A stretch of DNA of 64,000 nt from Hippophae tibetana (lineage: Eukaryota; Streptophyta; Magnoliopsida; Rosales; Elaeagnaceae), in the NCBI GenBank assembly GCA_037013495.1, contig CM072801.1:20271001-20335000 (forward strand), written 5' to 3'. Numbering within the stretch: the first letter of the stretch is position 1; each line of letters starts with the position of its first letter. Below, piece by piece: positions 12,423 to 26,219 of the stretch. The notes below the pieces were generated by a model. It worked only from the letters and a program-made list of their open reading frames with translations. It did no database searches and had not been told where the DNA came from. A program made the translations under genes and the position numbers.

Positions 12423-13110
12423 TGATAACTCTAAGAAAATAGAGTCATTAGTGCACTTTTTTACTTAGTATTTGTTTGTCTTATTCAAAAAGTAGTACTT
12501 TTGGGGTTAAAAATATTAAAATATGAACTTTGTAGTGAAAGGGGATCAATATATATTTTTCTGGAACTCTTATTCAATTTTTATTATTTTTTAAATGCAT
12601 GATGAATCAGGACAGGACATGTGGATGCTATGCAAGCGAAGAGAAACCAATTATAGTTGAATTCATTGGATAAGATCATATTATAAGGTGAGTCCATAGT
12701 TTCCAAATATTAAAGAACCGCATTGAAATCCCTCATTACTAACCATAGGGATTGAAGATGCAAAATGGACTTCATAGTGTCCCAGAGGTCCCTTCACTTA
12801 ATATTCTACCACTACCATAAACAAAGGTTAAAATATGGATTTGAACTTTTATTCAATTTTTTATTAATTTTTAAATGCATGATGAATTAGGACAGGACAT
12901 GTGGATGCCATGCAAGCGAAGAGAAACCAATCGTAGTTGAATTCCTTGGCTAAAATCATATTATAAGGTGAGTCCATAGTTTCCAAATATTAAATAACCG
13001 CATTGAAATCCCTCATTACTAACCATAGGGATTGAAGATGCAAAAGGGACCTCATAGTGTTCCAGAGGTCCCTTCACTTAATATGCTGCCACTACCATAA
13101 ACAAAGGTTA
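12423..13110 (+). mobile_element. L1 LTR fragment with internal tandem duplication
   Basis: Begins TGATAACTCTAAG, then GAGTCATTAGTGCAC and GGTTAAAAATATTAAAAT, the signature 5' part of L1. It contains the 12564-13110 duplication and does not continue into the normal L1 3' part. It is the expected position of the 3' LTR of gypsy element 1. Confidence 0.65.
12564..13110. repeat. Tandem duplication, period 279 bp
   Basis: Copies at 12564-12830 and 12843-13110 are separated by 12 bases. Both start GAACT(C/T)TTATTCAATTTTT and end CATAAACAAAGGTTA, with only scattered substitutions, so the event is younger than the decay of the surrounding element. Confidence 0.9.
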
Positions 13111-13327
13111 GTGACTTGTATTTATGTGAGTAAAAATGTACTTATGAGTTGTGAGTACTCGAGACAATTTTTGCTAGTTAGTGTAAAATAACATTCTTAA
13201 GTTGTGAGTTCTTAAGACTATTTTTATCGATGTTGTGAGAACATAGTTGTGAAAGTGAGCTAAGTTAAATGCTTTGAGTTCTCATATATCTTATTGCATG
13301 CAATAAGAGATTAGGTGTTTGAGTTTG

Positions 13328-13600
13328 TGATAACTCTATGAAAGTAGAGTCATTAGTGCACTTTTATACTTAATATTTACTTTTTTTTATTCAATAAGTA
13401 GTATTTTTTGGGTTAAAAAAATACTAAAATATGAACTTTCTAGTGAAAGGAGATGAAAATATATTTTTCTTGAATTTTTATGGATTTTTTTATGAATGTT
13501 TTAATACAGGACAAATCAAGATAGGACACATGGATACCATGCAAACGAAGGGGAATTAATCATAATGTGTTGCGTGTACTAGCTCATACAGTTGATGACT
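13328..13600 (+). mobile_element. L1 LTR, 5' fragment
   Basis: A second L1 start, TGATAACTCTATGAAAGTAG then GAGTCATTAGTGCAC, follows the first by about 900 bp. It is truncated at about 13600 where family L2 sequence begins. The intervening 13111-13327 resembles no other part of the window. Confidence 0.7.
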
Positions 13601-14305
<705 letters not shown>

Positions 14306-15240
14306 ATGAGATTGATGATGATACACTAAGAAATACTGACATGCCTCCATCAATTTCATTTCATGACAATCCTCCTATTCTCTCTACTCTACTTCCTTTT
14401 CCTTAATGCTTTCAAAAGAAAAAAATAGATAAGTAATTTTCTAAGTTTTTGGATATCTTTATGAAAATTCTCATAAATATTTCTTTTTTAGATGCCTTGG
14501 AACAAATGCCTAATTATGATAAATTCCTAAAGGACATCATTTTCAAGAAGGGAAGGTTGGAAGTGTTTGAAATAGTGAAGCTTTCTGAAGAATGTAGTGT
14601 CATTTTTTAAAAGAAATTACCTTAAAAATTAAAAGATTCAGGGAGTTTCACATTTCCTTGCACTATTGGAAATTCATTTTTTGATAAATTTTATGTGATC
14701 TTGGTGCTAGCATTAATCTTATGCCACTATATGTTTATAGGAAATTGGGACATGGAGAGATGAAACAAACAACCATTTCTTTGCAACTAGTAGACCGATC
14801 TATCAATTATCCACGTGGAATCATAGAAGATGATTGGTAAAGGTGGATAAATTTATTTTTCCTGCTGATTTTGTGGTGTTAGATATTGACGAAGACCAAG
14901 ATGTCCCACTAATTCTTGGCTGGCCATTCTTGGCTACAAGAAGGGCTCTAATGGATGTTCAAAGGGGTGATTTAACATTGAGAGCGAACAAGGAAGATTT
15001 TACATTCAACATCTACAAAGCCATGAGATTTCTATAAGATACAAGAACTTACTTTTAGGTAGATGTCATTGAACAATGTGAAGTAGAATCCTTTCAAGAA
15101 GATATGCTAATCGATCACCTAGAACGATGTATCACCACTTCATCTCATGCTTATGATTTTAATAACTCTCATGTTTGTGAACCTGATTTACCTTTTGTTA
15201 GTGAATAATTTCTCCACTATGTATTTTCCTTAGAAGCATT
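14306..15240 (+). pseudogene. Gypsy element 2: protease region
   Basis: The + strand reads DTLRNTDMPPSISFHDNP and EQMPNYDKFLKDI, then, after frame breaks, the protease fragment LILGWPFLATRRALMDVQRG in an open frame at 14834-15037. Every part has a close counterpart in the - strand element 3 (30258-31212), so the two belong to one family. Stops interrupt the stretch around 14610-14830. Confidence 0.75.
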
Positions 15241-15960
15241 GCAGTAGGTTACATAATTTAGCACAGAAGTAGAGAGGCTATAGCCAATGGTAGCAAAGAC
15301 GAATTTTGTAATCTCTACAGAAAAAAATGTAGTAAACTATAAATTTAGAGTTGAAGCAATTGTTTGAGCATCTTCTCTATGCATTCTTGGGTGATAGTTA
15401 CACCTTTATAGTGATTGTTATGGCATCACTTACACCCGAAGAAGAGGAAACGTTACTGCATGTGTTAAGGGAGTGTAGAACAACCTTGGGATGGATTATC
15501 TCTGATATAAAAGGTATAAGTCCATCCATTTGCATGCACAAGATTCTAATGGATGAATCTTACAAACCATCAATTGTGCCCCAAAGAAGATTAAATCCAG
15601 AAATGAAGTTATGAGAGCTAATATTTTGAAGCACTTCAATGTTGGAATTATATATGCTACTTCAGACAGCTTATGGATAAGTCCAGTGCATGTTGCACCA
15701 AAAATGGGTAGAATGACGGTGGTGAAAAATGACAACAATGAGCTTATTCCTACAAGAATGGTCATGGGTTGGTATGTATGTATAGATTATTACAAGTTGA
15801 ACAAAGCAACAAGAAAGGATCATTTTCCACTTCCATTCATTGATCAAATGTTAGATCGATTGGTTGGATATCCTTATTATTGCTCCTTAGATGGATATAC
15901 TTATTATTTCTTCTTAGATGGATATCCTTATTATTGCTTCTTAGATAGTTTTTATAACAT
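15241..15960 (+). pseudogene. Gypsy element 2: RT N-terminal part, truncated
   Basis: Open frames at 15351-15614 and 15611-15976 overlap by 4 bases. They contain TLGWIISDIKGISPSICMHK, VVKNDNNELIPTRMVMGW, CIDYYKLNKATRKDHFPLP and FIDQMLDRL. The match ends in a 27-bp triplication where the DGY-GYNQI motif should follow, so the catalytic box and all later domains are absent. Confidence 0.8.
15866..15946 (+). repeat. 3 x 27-bp tandem repeat inside RT
   Basis: Three adjacent 27-base units (15866, 15893, 15920) keep the reading frame and encode GYPYYCSLD, GYTYYFFLD and GYPYYCFLD. Related elements in this window have one such unit (YPYYCFLDGY at about 29580). After the third unit RT similarity is lost. 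Confidence 0.9.
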
Positions 15961-15976
15961 AATAAAAACTAAATAA

Positions 15977-17300
15977 AATCAAAAATTAACTTTAAAATAA
16001 AATAAAATAAAACAAAACATAAAAATGTCTCATGCTTTTTAATCTTCTTTAATATCATAATCAAAATCTAAAGCATATGTTATTTTAAATGTCTTAAACA
16101 TTCATAGTTTATAATAATGATTAGTTGAAAATCATTTTCATACTTCATTTAAAAAAATGTTTTAATTTACATTTACTCAATTTTAGTGTCAGAAATTTGA
16201 ATTCGCTTTGACTCTACTCCTCACAAGTCAATACTCTCAATTCACTAAATCCTATTGGTTCAAGCACTCACACTAAGACATATACAAATAAAATTTATGT
16301 TTAGAAATGAACTAATAAGCTTTTATACTTATAAAACAAGAAAGGCTAAAAAATAGTGCATAAATTTGTTCTCATAAAAGGAATCGAATGTATAAATTAT
16401 AAAGATATCATATTTATTATTGTCATATATCAATCAAACTCATTAAGCAAAAATTTCAATATATATGCCTTTTAGAAGTGTGTGAAAAATAAATGCAATG
16501 ACTTCTAGGGGAATTATTTCCTATATTTCTTTTATACTAACCAACTCTCGCAACTATTTAAGTCTACAAAGTTTATAGTATGTAGATTATACTATATATT
16601 CTTTATGTCTCTATTGTTTTAGGAGATTTTTCAACATATTGTTTTAGAGAGTAGACCCATGTGCAAATTGTACATTTTGTAGGAATTTGGCGAGTCATTA
16701 ATTTTGTGGCTTTTCTATTTTATTTTGGTTTAGGTAACCCTAGATGTGTCTTTTTTTTATAGAAATCATTCATGAATGAGATAAAGACATATAATATCAA
16801 TTTCTACTTAAATAATTTAATCTATCCAAATGAAAAATAAATATACGACACTCTATTAAGATTATAAAATTCATACATTTAATGCTAATACCTATAGAGA
16901 TCATCTAAAAATTTGAAGAAATAAGAAATGTGTTTGGAGTAGAAAAAATATATTTAACTCAGAATATAGAAATTAGGCTCAAATTATATGTTATAAGGAT
17001 AGTCTTTACTATTTGATTCCTAAACACTGATTTTGGATTCATTATAATTTTCACGCTTTATCATGAAATACTACTTATAACAAAAACTAACTAATTACCA
17101 TATACTCCATGATATGTTTTCAAAAATTAATCTAACAGTATAAAAGACTTAATATTTACTTAAATTTGATTTAAAGAAATGATAATTTTTTGTGAGAAAT
17201 TTTTTAAAACTAATCCTAAACTTCTAAAAATTACTAAACCACATAAAGAAAATAAAATCAAACACAAGAAAAATGAAAATGTGAACATAAATATTTTTAA
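15977..17300. other. AT-rich DNA, no gene seen
   Basis: No retroelement domain or host gene is recognised. The stretch may contain diverged 3' non-coding parts of the neighbouring gypsy fragments. Confidence 0.4.
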
Positions 17301-17329
17301 AATTGTTAAATTTTTTGAAATTAAGCATG

Positions 17330-17400
17330 ATAACTTTTCACCACCCACAACCTATAACTTACATTGTCCTCAATGTAACAATTGTAAATTAAAAATAAAG
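17330..17400 (-). mobile_element. Gypsy 3' untranslated region signature
   Basis: On the - strand the sequence reads CATTGAGGACAATGTAAG followed by GGTTGTGGGTGGTG, the pattern found between the end of pol and the polypurine tract in many plant Ty3/gypsy elements. The corresponding reading on the + strand is a shadow. No pol sequence adjoins, so this is an orphan fragment. Confidence 0.4.
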
Positions 17401-20400
17401 AGAAAAGAGAAGGAAAGTTACCTATTTCCTGAGGATGTGTAAGTAGTGATGGAGAAATGTAGGTACATCCATCGTATTCATCATTAAAGTCCACACACAC
17501 AAATTGTTGTAAACTTCTCACATCTCAACAAATATTTTTAATTTTAACAATTCTAAAATTATGCACATGCAATTAAAGTAATATAAACAACATAAATAAA
17601 ATAATAAAAGAAAATTACATAAAATGATTAGTTGTCTCTCATCGAGTGCTTAGTTTAAAGTCATACCCTATGGATTTTCAAAATTTTATTTACTTAAAAC
17701 TAAAGACATGATTGTGGGTTTTAGATAAACTACTTCTTGGTGCAAGTGAGATAACTAAGGCATCCAAACACATTTTACCTAGATCTAACAAATCAACAAA
17801 CTCATTTTTATCACAAATTATGATTAAAAATTTCGAAATTTTGGAGATAACTTTAAAAAAAATTATCTTTTTTTTAACTAATCTAACACTAAGTATTAAA
17901 ATAAATATTAGACAATAAAAATAAAAAATTAAGTAAAAGAAACAAACAAAATAAAATAATAAAAGAAAAATAAACAAATAAAAGTAAAATAAAGAATAAA
18001 AAAATAAAATTATTATACAGATTTTATAATATATATAATACTAACAAGTTTAAAACAAATTTTGATAAATATAATTATATATACTTAAATTGTACATATT
18101 TATCATACACTATATCTATCATATAATACAAACACATTTTTTTAATTAAATATACATGATTAAATTATAAAGAATAAATACTTATAATATATTATATCTA
18201 ATATATAATTTAAACATATATTTATATAAATCAATCTACATGATTCAATTGTACAAAATATAATACATTTTATCTAATATATAATACAAACACATTTTTA
18301 TACATATTATATCATACAATATTTACAACAATTAAATTAATCTCTAAGTTAAATGACATAATCAGTATTAACCAATATTGCACCCAAAAAAGAATAGTGT
18401 GGCAAAGCCTCGATAAAAAAAATCGTATTAGACAGATCCGTTCTTAGGAAAGACTAGTAGCATAAAGACTTCCAAGAATGAGTCTCTTAGATAAAAATCT
18501 TTAAGATTTTTAATTTTCAAGCTATTACGCAGTTCATTTTTTTTAAATTTTTTTTAACTTTTTATAGAAAAGAAAATAATTAAATAAATTAAGTTTTTTT
18601 AAAGAAAAAGTAAAAATTTAAAAAAATTATTTAAATTTAAATTTTAAAATTTTGTTTTACTGTTCATGAAACATTAATAGTAGATTTTTTAAATTTTTAA
18701 TTTTTAAATTTTGATTTAAGGTTCACGGAACAATAGCTTTTAATTTTTGATTTTTTTAAAATAATTTAAAATACTATTCAATGAAAAATATCTGAAACAG
18801 TTGTTCTTGATTTTTTTAATTCAAATTTAAATTTTAAATATTTTATTACTGTTCATAGAACAGTGTACGAAATAGTAGCTCTTTATTTTTAATTTTTTTT
18901 TTTAAAATAAATAAATAAATTACAATTATTTAAAACACAAGAAGTTTTCAAAATTTTGATACGAGATCTTGAAGTGATTGGAAATCCTATTGGATCTACG
19001 GTATATATGTATGTATGAAAAGTTGGGTATTGTTTGACATATATACATGTTAGTTTTGAGAGGAGCCTATAAAGCACACTACAATAGTGTGTATTCTACA
19101 AATTGTTGTTTTTATATCGACTAATTGTTTTGTTGTGTATTGAATTAAACATGTTATTTTGTACTTCCACTAGATTAATTACTTAATTCACGTTGTAAAG
19201 CCTGTTTGGTCAAATTGATATAGAGCTCACAAAAAAATCTCTTGATTGGCATGTCATGTAATTGTTCATTGGTATGAGAATCTTCAATATAAATAAGATT
19301 AAATTACTAAATAAGATTTATTATGTAATCTAATTATATATATATAATTAAATTAATGATTAAAAAGAAAATCTTATTTACTAATTTAAAATTAACATAA
19401 AGAAAAAATATTCTAAATTTGCTTTAAAAATAAGTAGGTATAACCATAAACCGACATGAATAGGCTTGGTCTAATATTCTCTAACCAATATTTTATATAT
19501 TGGTTTGGGATTTTGATTTAGCAAACTGATATATGCCTATTCGGTTAGCATATTAAGCAAAAATTGACCAAAATCGAACTACATCCAACCCTCTTAACAA
19601 TCAAGAAACCTCAACTTGGATCAATCATATTTCAAGCAAACATTGAGTGACATTGCAACTATTTTATCAAGATTCATGCTATCTTTATGAATGTGTTCCT
19701 TAAATATGTAGCTAGTACTACAATGTTCAAAGGCTTATAAATGATTGACTTTGGTGTCCCTACTAAGAGAAATTTTATAGTGAGTTATCTAAGTTGTTGA
19801 GATGTACCAAGTTTTAGAATCTATTTGATCATCTCTTGAGGTAGAATTATGAATAGTATTTAGCAAAAGAGATAATTTAGGCCTTATTTGGATCAATTAA
19901 GTTGTTCAAGCTCACTATTGTTAATATTTGTAGTCACTTATTTGAGCCTAATAAAGAACCTTTCATATCTTTAAGCAACATTTTATGCTTAACCAATAAG
20001 CATTATTTTTACCCTTACACCTTTAGTTTGTATGAAAACAAAAATAATACAATCATGTGTTATGCTACAAAGTAAGATGAAATGTAATACACTCAATGAA
20101 AAAAATCATAATACAATTATCCCTCTAAAGAAAAAGAAAATAAAATTGAAAATAAGTTTGCGAATGTTGTGAAGTTACAAAAACAAATATGGAATAAAAA
20201 AATATGAAAAAAATGATAAGAGATTGAGTACTAAAATATAAAGTAAAAACTCAATTGTAGTTAAAAAGTGCATGATGAATATAAAGAAAGCTAAGGCGTG
20301 GAAAGAGCCTAAATGTCTTCATTTATTGACCTCTACCTAAGTCATACATTACAAGCATGTAAATTCCTTATTGATCTTTAGCTAAGTGCATATTTATATT

Positions 20401-20500
20401 AGTGGAAATATATGTGAAAAATAGACTTATGAGACTTATTCTAAAATTGAATTAATTAGAATACTCATATAGGATGATTTCATGAGTGCATTGAATGATA
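17401..20500. other. AT-rich DNA with unclassified repeat pieces
   Basis: No coding region is supported. 18630-18900 contains several degenerate repeats of ACTGTTCATGAAACA type, as seen in some gypsy LTRs. An 18-base string CTTGAAGTGATTGGAAAT near 18968 recurs inverted near 50415, suggesting a shared repeat family. Around 19440-19600 the composition resembles a MITE, but I could not place its ends. Confidence 0.4.
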
Positions 20501-20509
20501 TAATTTCCA

Positions 20510-20741
20510 ACACACACACAAATTAATTCATCAAAAACCTTGCATATCCTTGTAATGATGGAACATTGATTGATAAATATATGAACCTTCTTGTCATATA
20601 ATTGAACTACTTTTGAATGTGATAGTTTTCGCTATATATGCATGTATTAATATATTTATATTTATGAATATACTACCCAAGTCAATTTATTTAGTTAGAC
20701 TTGGTTTTACTTAAGGACAAGCAAAGAGTTAAATTTAGGGG
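20510..20741 (+). mobile_element. Gypsy 3' end with polypurine tract
   Basis: Homologous to 12201-12422. It ends with GGACAAGCAAAGAGTT and AAATTTAGGGG, a purine-rich tract placed immediately before TGTGATGACTC, the L1 LTR start. This is the normal 3' internal end of an Athila-like element whose coding region is not present here. Confidence 0.7.
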
Positions 20742-21395
20742 TGTGATGACTCTTTGAAAGTAGAGTCATCGATGCACTTTTATACTTAATATTTACTCGT
20801 TTTATTCAATAAGTAGTAGTTTTAGGGTTAAAAATATTAAAATATGAAATTTCTATTGAAAAGAGGTGAAAATATAATTTTTAAAAAATTTGAAATTGTT
20901 TTAGAATTTATAGATTTTTTATGAATTTTTAACACTAGACCAATCAGAAGCTACCATGTGGATGCCATGCAAGCAACAAAGTTGACAGAGCAAACCATGT
21001 GAACCAGACACAGGAAAATCATGAAAACCGTGTGTCAAGAATGATGTAGTGCCTTGCCACATGTTAGCACCGTATTCATTCCAAATTTGTCATGAGGTCA
21101 ACATCCCTCCATGTGTTATCACACTATTTGTCCCTTCCTACCAACTGTGTTCCATGCTAGCCATAAACATGAATAACAAATCACTACATGGTGATGAGAT
21201 AGTATTGTTGACCAAGACTAGTATGCTTGTTCCATACACCCTACTCAGATTCACCCAATGAATATTGTGTACCACATGTTGCGTCCATATTGGCTAGTGT
21301 TTTTAATTTTCCTCATTTTCATCATTACCCTTGATATGAAGCTAATCTGATGATCCAAATTATACCTGTGCTTAATTATAATTGACCCATAAACC
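20742..21395 (+). mobile_element. L1 LTR, truncated copy (stack copy 1)
   Basis: Starts TGTGATGACTCTTTGAAAG after the polypurine tract, carries the L1 5' and middle parts, and breaks off after the segment near TTGATATGAAGCTAATCTGA, where the next LTR starts. The open frame at 21049-21261 is LTR sequence, not a gene. Confidence 0.75.
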
Positions 21396-22910
21396 TGATG
21401 ACTCTATGAAAATAAAGTTATTAGTGCACTTTTTTACTTAATATTTAATTGTTTTATTCAATAAATTTTGGGTAAAAATATATTAAAATATAAACTTTTT
21501 AATGAACAGGGGTGAAAATATAATTTTAGAAATTTTTTAGATTTTTTATGAATTTTTAACGCAAGACTAATCATGAGTTGCCACGTGGCATACCACGCAG
21601 GCAGAGGAGCTAACTGGGCAAGCCAGGTAAGCACGAAGAGAAAATCACATCACGTCACGTGTGAGGAGGACGAAACACATACCATGTGTCAACACGACGT
21701 TCAATCCAAGTTCAGAAATATGCCAACGCGTCATGCCACGTGTCACTACGCATTGCTCCGCACGTTCCACCTGTGCACCATGCCATCCATTTTTGTGAAT
21801 CATGTTGCGCCACGTGTTGTTGACTCAACGAGCGTTAACTCTAACCGGTCTCCCCAGACATGCGACGCTCCCTAATTCACCCAATGAATTTCCCCTACCA
21901 CATGTCGCGCTGTGATTGGCTAAAACTATTAGTTTTGCTTGTTTTAATTGTAGCCCTTGATCTGAAGTTGATCGGACGATCTAAATTGCATCTAAGCTTT
22001 ATTTAAGCCCCTAATCACTCCATAAACCCTAATTTGTCTCCATTAGCATAATATTGGTCATTTTTTGGAGCTAAAAAGAGAGAAAACTTCCAGAGAAGAC
22101 ACAATTTTTGTGGAGATTCAAGAACAAATTTATACTACAATATAAGATATTGATTGTATTTTTTTCTACTCTTTTCTTTATCAATTTTATGTCTTTCTTT
22201 ATGAAAAATATGAGTTTTATGGACACAATTATGTGTAATTAATATATTAATCTAGGGATCTTATGAACCTAATTTTCACCATGTGATGATCTAATATTTT
22301 TCCCAAATTATAATATTAATTTAATTATATTATTTAATCTGATTTTTATGCTATTAATTGCTTGGCCAATAATTTATCTATAGAGACAATTGAATAGATT
22401 TGAAAGAATTATTTAATTATTTTTCTTGATTAAATAACATGCCTAGTTTCTAGGCAGAGATGTATGTTTCTTATGTATGCGATCCATAATTGATGAACTT
22501 AATGAGTAGTGTGCAATTTAATTGGCATGTGAGTGTGATTAAATTAGTTACCATATGGTGTATAGTTTACTTGAGAGAGAAATACATGTTAGGTTAGATT
22601 TAATTGATTATATAATTAATTGATATTATATTGAGAGGATTTTAGCGATTCACATGTTTAGAAAACTAGGGAGTTAGTATTCTTATATATTTTCTTATAT
22701 ATCTTTTTAGTCACAAAATCTGATTTAATTAATTATTGCTATTTACTTTTAGTTATTTTAATTTTGCTTCATTAAAATATAAAAACACAAAAAAAATTGA
22801 TTTTTTTTGTTTTAAAAATTAGTTTCTAATAAAATAATCTCCGTAGGAACGATATTTTCTTATTATTATATTATTTTTTGCGATACATATACTTGTGTAT
22901 TCATTCACAC
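21396..22910 (+). mobile_element. L1 LTR, near full length (stack copy 2)
   Basis: About 1515 bp from TGATGACTCTATG to ATTCATTCACAC, the most complete L1 copy on this strand. It has a GC-richer middle (about 21570-21870) with many ACGTG-containing strings such as TGCCACGTGTCAC, and a promoter-like stretch before AAACCCTAATTTG near 22030. It is the reference against which the other L1 copies were recognised, and it pairs with the - strand copy at 32237-33733. The 100-codon open frame inside it is fortuitous. Confidence 0.8.
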
Positions 22911-22949
22911 TTAGTGTGGCGATTTAATGAGCCAAAATTAACATAATTT

Positions 22950-23830
22950 TTTTCAGTTTTTGGAGCCAAGAAGAGAGAACATAAAAATTTAAAAAGATAT
23001 ACAATTTTGGTGGATATTCAAGAGGAGATTGGTACTATAATTCAAAAGATTGATTATATTTCTTCTTTTTCTCCTTTATTTATCAATTTTTATGTCTTTA
23101 TTTATGAAAAATATGAACATTGTGAAAAACAAATTATACTAGTTATCTTATTAATCTAGAGGTCTTATGAACCCAATTTTTAACATGTGATAATCTAATA
23201 TTTTATCACAATTATAATTATAATTTAATTATATTATCTAATATGATTGTTATGTTATTAATTGTTTGGCCAACAATTAATCTATAGAGATAATTAAATA
23301 GAGATGAGAAAATTATTTAATTGTTTATCTTAATTAAATAACATGCATATTTCTAGGTAGAGATGTATGATTATTATGTATGTTATCCATAATTGATGAA
23401 CATAATGAGTAGTATGCAATTTAATTGACATGAGAGTGTGATTAGGTTAATTACTATATGATGTGTAGTTTACTTGAGAGATGACATACTAGCTTAGATT
23501 TAATTGATCATGTAATTGATTGATAATTATATTGAGAATATTTTAATTATTCACATATTTAGAAAATTAGGAGATTAAGTATTCCTAAATATTTTCTCAT
23601 ATATCTTTTTAGTTTTCAAATCTAAGGTAATTAATATTTTTACTTCTTTTTATTTCTTTTAAATTTGTTCCTTAAAATATAAAAACACTAAAAAAATTAT
23701 TTTTATTTTTTTGTTTTAAAAATTAGTTTATAACAATATACTCTCTATGAGAATGATATTTTATTATAATTATATTACTTGTTACGATACGTATATTTGC
23801 ATATTTACTAAACAAAATTCATAACTGATC
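22950..23830 (+). mobile_element. L1 LTR, 3' half (stack copy 3)
   Basis: Restarts the L1 sequence at TTTTTGGAGCCAAGAAGAGAG and follows it to CGATACGTATATTTGC near 23785. Compared with the copy before it, it carries many small differences, so it is an older duplicate. The 40-base gap between them is AT-rich. Confidence 0.75.
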
Positions 23831-26219
23831 ACATTAGTGATAATATAGCTCAAAGTGTGTGTGTAGCAACCTCATTAGTGATAGCCAAATTATGTTATTT
23901 AAACTAGTAAAGCCCATATGCATTCCCCCAAAACATCATCATATTCCTAGAGTTTAAATCAGGCACAAAAAGCTCTCCTTTAAAGTTACATCTCCAGTTA
24001 CTAAAGGTATTTTCTAAGCTCAAAATGTCTTTCACTTTGTTGTAATAAGGTTAAGGCTTGTTTGCTTAATCAAATGAAAGAAAAAAAAAACAAAAACAAA
24101 AGTTCGTAAATCCATGAAATAAGAGGAAGATATCTAGGAACAACACTATCCTAAGACTACTCATGTTAACAAAATAGGATCATAACCCATTGGTTTGGGT
24201 CCAAACATCATTATTAATTTCTTTTCTTTTCATTACCTTGCCATTCTTAAATTTTTTTTCATTACCATGCCATTCTTATATTTCTTTTTAGGTAGTCTCC
24301 TTTTTATTTTATTAACTATAATTATTCAACAAGAGATACCTATTAATTCAAGGTCTATCTTGTGAGTGTTGACCGTTTGTCAATTGCATCACCATTAACA
24401 TTCAAAAATCTTATTTTAGTGCTTTTATAATATATCATCTTTTTATACAAATTCACTTTGTTTTATTAACTAAAGTGTATGGCCAATATCTTGGTTCAAA
24501 TGATAAGAAGTAAGTACAAACAATTGGTTTATATAGGCTTAAATTAGGTCACTTAGGATTGTTCTTACCAAAACAACAAGAATAAGGGTGGGGAATAAGG
24601 TTGATCTTCATTGAGTTGTGGGTTAATGTAGAAGATAATCTCATCATTTTAATACAATTTACTTTTATTTTATCTTGTTTTTATTTTCTAGACAATCAAT
24701 AAAAATTTTCATTTATTAACTTTAATTAACTCACTGAGAAACTTGTAATTAAAAGTATAATTACTATCAATCCTCTACAAATTCAATCCTTAATTGAAAC
24801 TATTTATACATAGATATAATCTTAAGAAAAATAATATATTAACTTTTAATGTACCTTTTCAAGATATACCAAATAATAAATTTATAATTGAAGTTTTAAA
24901 AAGATTTGAATAATGCCTTTTTAAAACTAAAATTAGGTTAAAAATAATTTTTAAGCACTAGGAAGAATACTCAGGTTATTAGGCAAAACGTATTTAACAT
25001 TTATTTTCAATTATAATTGTTATATAAAATGGCTTGATCAAATTATTGCCAGAATAAGAGTTAAAGTTTTAGAACAATTTAAAAGCAAAAAAAAGTTATA
25101 ATACAAGAATAAAAATAATATTTATTTCATCTTATTGTTTTAAAAAAGTTATAATACAAGAATAAATATGATTTTTTAATTATATTAGATAAAAACTGTT
25201 ATAATTTAAATAAAATATAACTTAAAAAAACTAAAACTAAAATAAAATAAAAATAGGAAAAAATAAATAAAAACATAGAAAATAATTATTCTTTCTCCTA
25301 AAGATACTTTTTATAACAATAAAAATAAACTCTTCTAAAAAAATATATAAGATCTAAAAGATTACTTTTGAAATAAATATAAAAAATTTATAATCGTATC
25401 CCCTGAAATAAATACATTTTAACTAAAAAAAAACGTAAAATAAAATGTACGGTATAATCACTATTCTCTTATTATAGGATTAAGCTATTGACTATTTAAG
25501 AAAATAAATATATAAATAACATTCACGACTCGGATACACGGTAATTAAATCTCTCACAGGACATTTATATATTTTATAAAGAGGTTTCGATGCAACTACC
25601 TTAAAATTAACGCTATTGTTTTTCATAAAAAAATTCCAAAAATATAAATTAAATATGTTGTTTATTTTTTTAATTGCAATAGCCCCGTGACCCAAATATT
25701 CTTTAACAACTAAAATGTCTATCTTACTTTTAATGGGATATAATAAACGAGTTTAAGAATAATAGGTGTGTTAAAACTCAAACTCTATATTATTAGTATA
25801 AAATTACAAATATATGGTATCGTAATTTTATAATAAAATTATAAGAAGAATATCGTATTCAGGATTCAAGAATTGATAACTTATTTTTTATAAATATTAA
25901 AATTATATTAATATTAATTTTATTTAAAGAAGTCACTGAGATTGTTATAATTTGAATTGAAAATAAAATTAATTTAAAAAAAATGCAAAAAAAAAAGATG
26001 TTGTTTGAAAATTAAATCAATGGAAAGAAAATTCTAAGAAATTAAATCAATTAATCCATCATTATGATTTACTTATTTAGTTAATTGAATTTAATTCTTT
26101 CTGTTAGCTATCCTCACAAATAATCCAAAAACTTTTTTTCATATTCAATTGAAAATATTTTTGTTCATTAATTTATACAAAAAATATGAAATTTAATAAA
26201 ACAAGAAGACATTAAGATC
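23831..26219. other. AT-rich intergenic DNA
   Basis: No open frame above noise, no RNA gene and no repeat that I can place. Base composition is extremely AT-rich after about 24650. Confidence 0.45.

Noticed and set aside
17179-17442. 87-codon + strand frame with CPQCNNCK resembling a zinc motif
   Set aside because: The opposite strand reads as the typical gypsy 3' untranslated signature, so the cysteines are fortuitous.
21573-21875. 100-codon + strand frame rich in H and C
   Set aside because: It lies inside the L1 LTR; the homologous LTR at 33259-33525 is open on its own sense strand only by similar chance.
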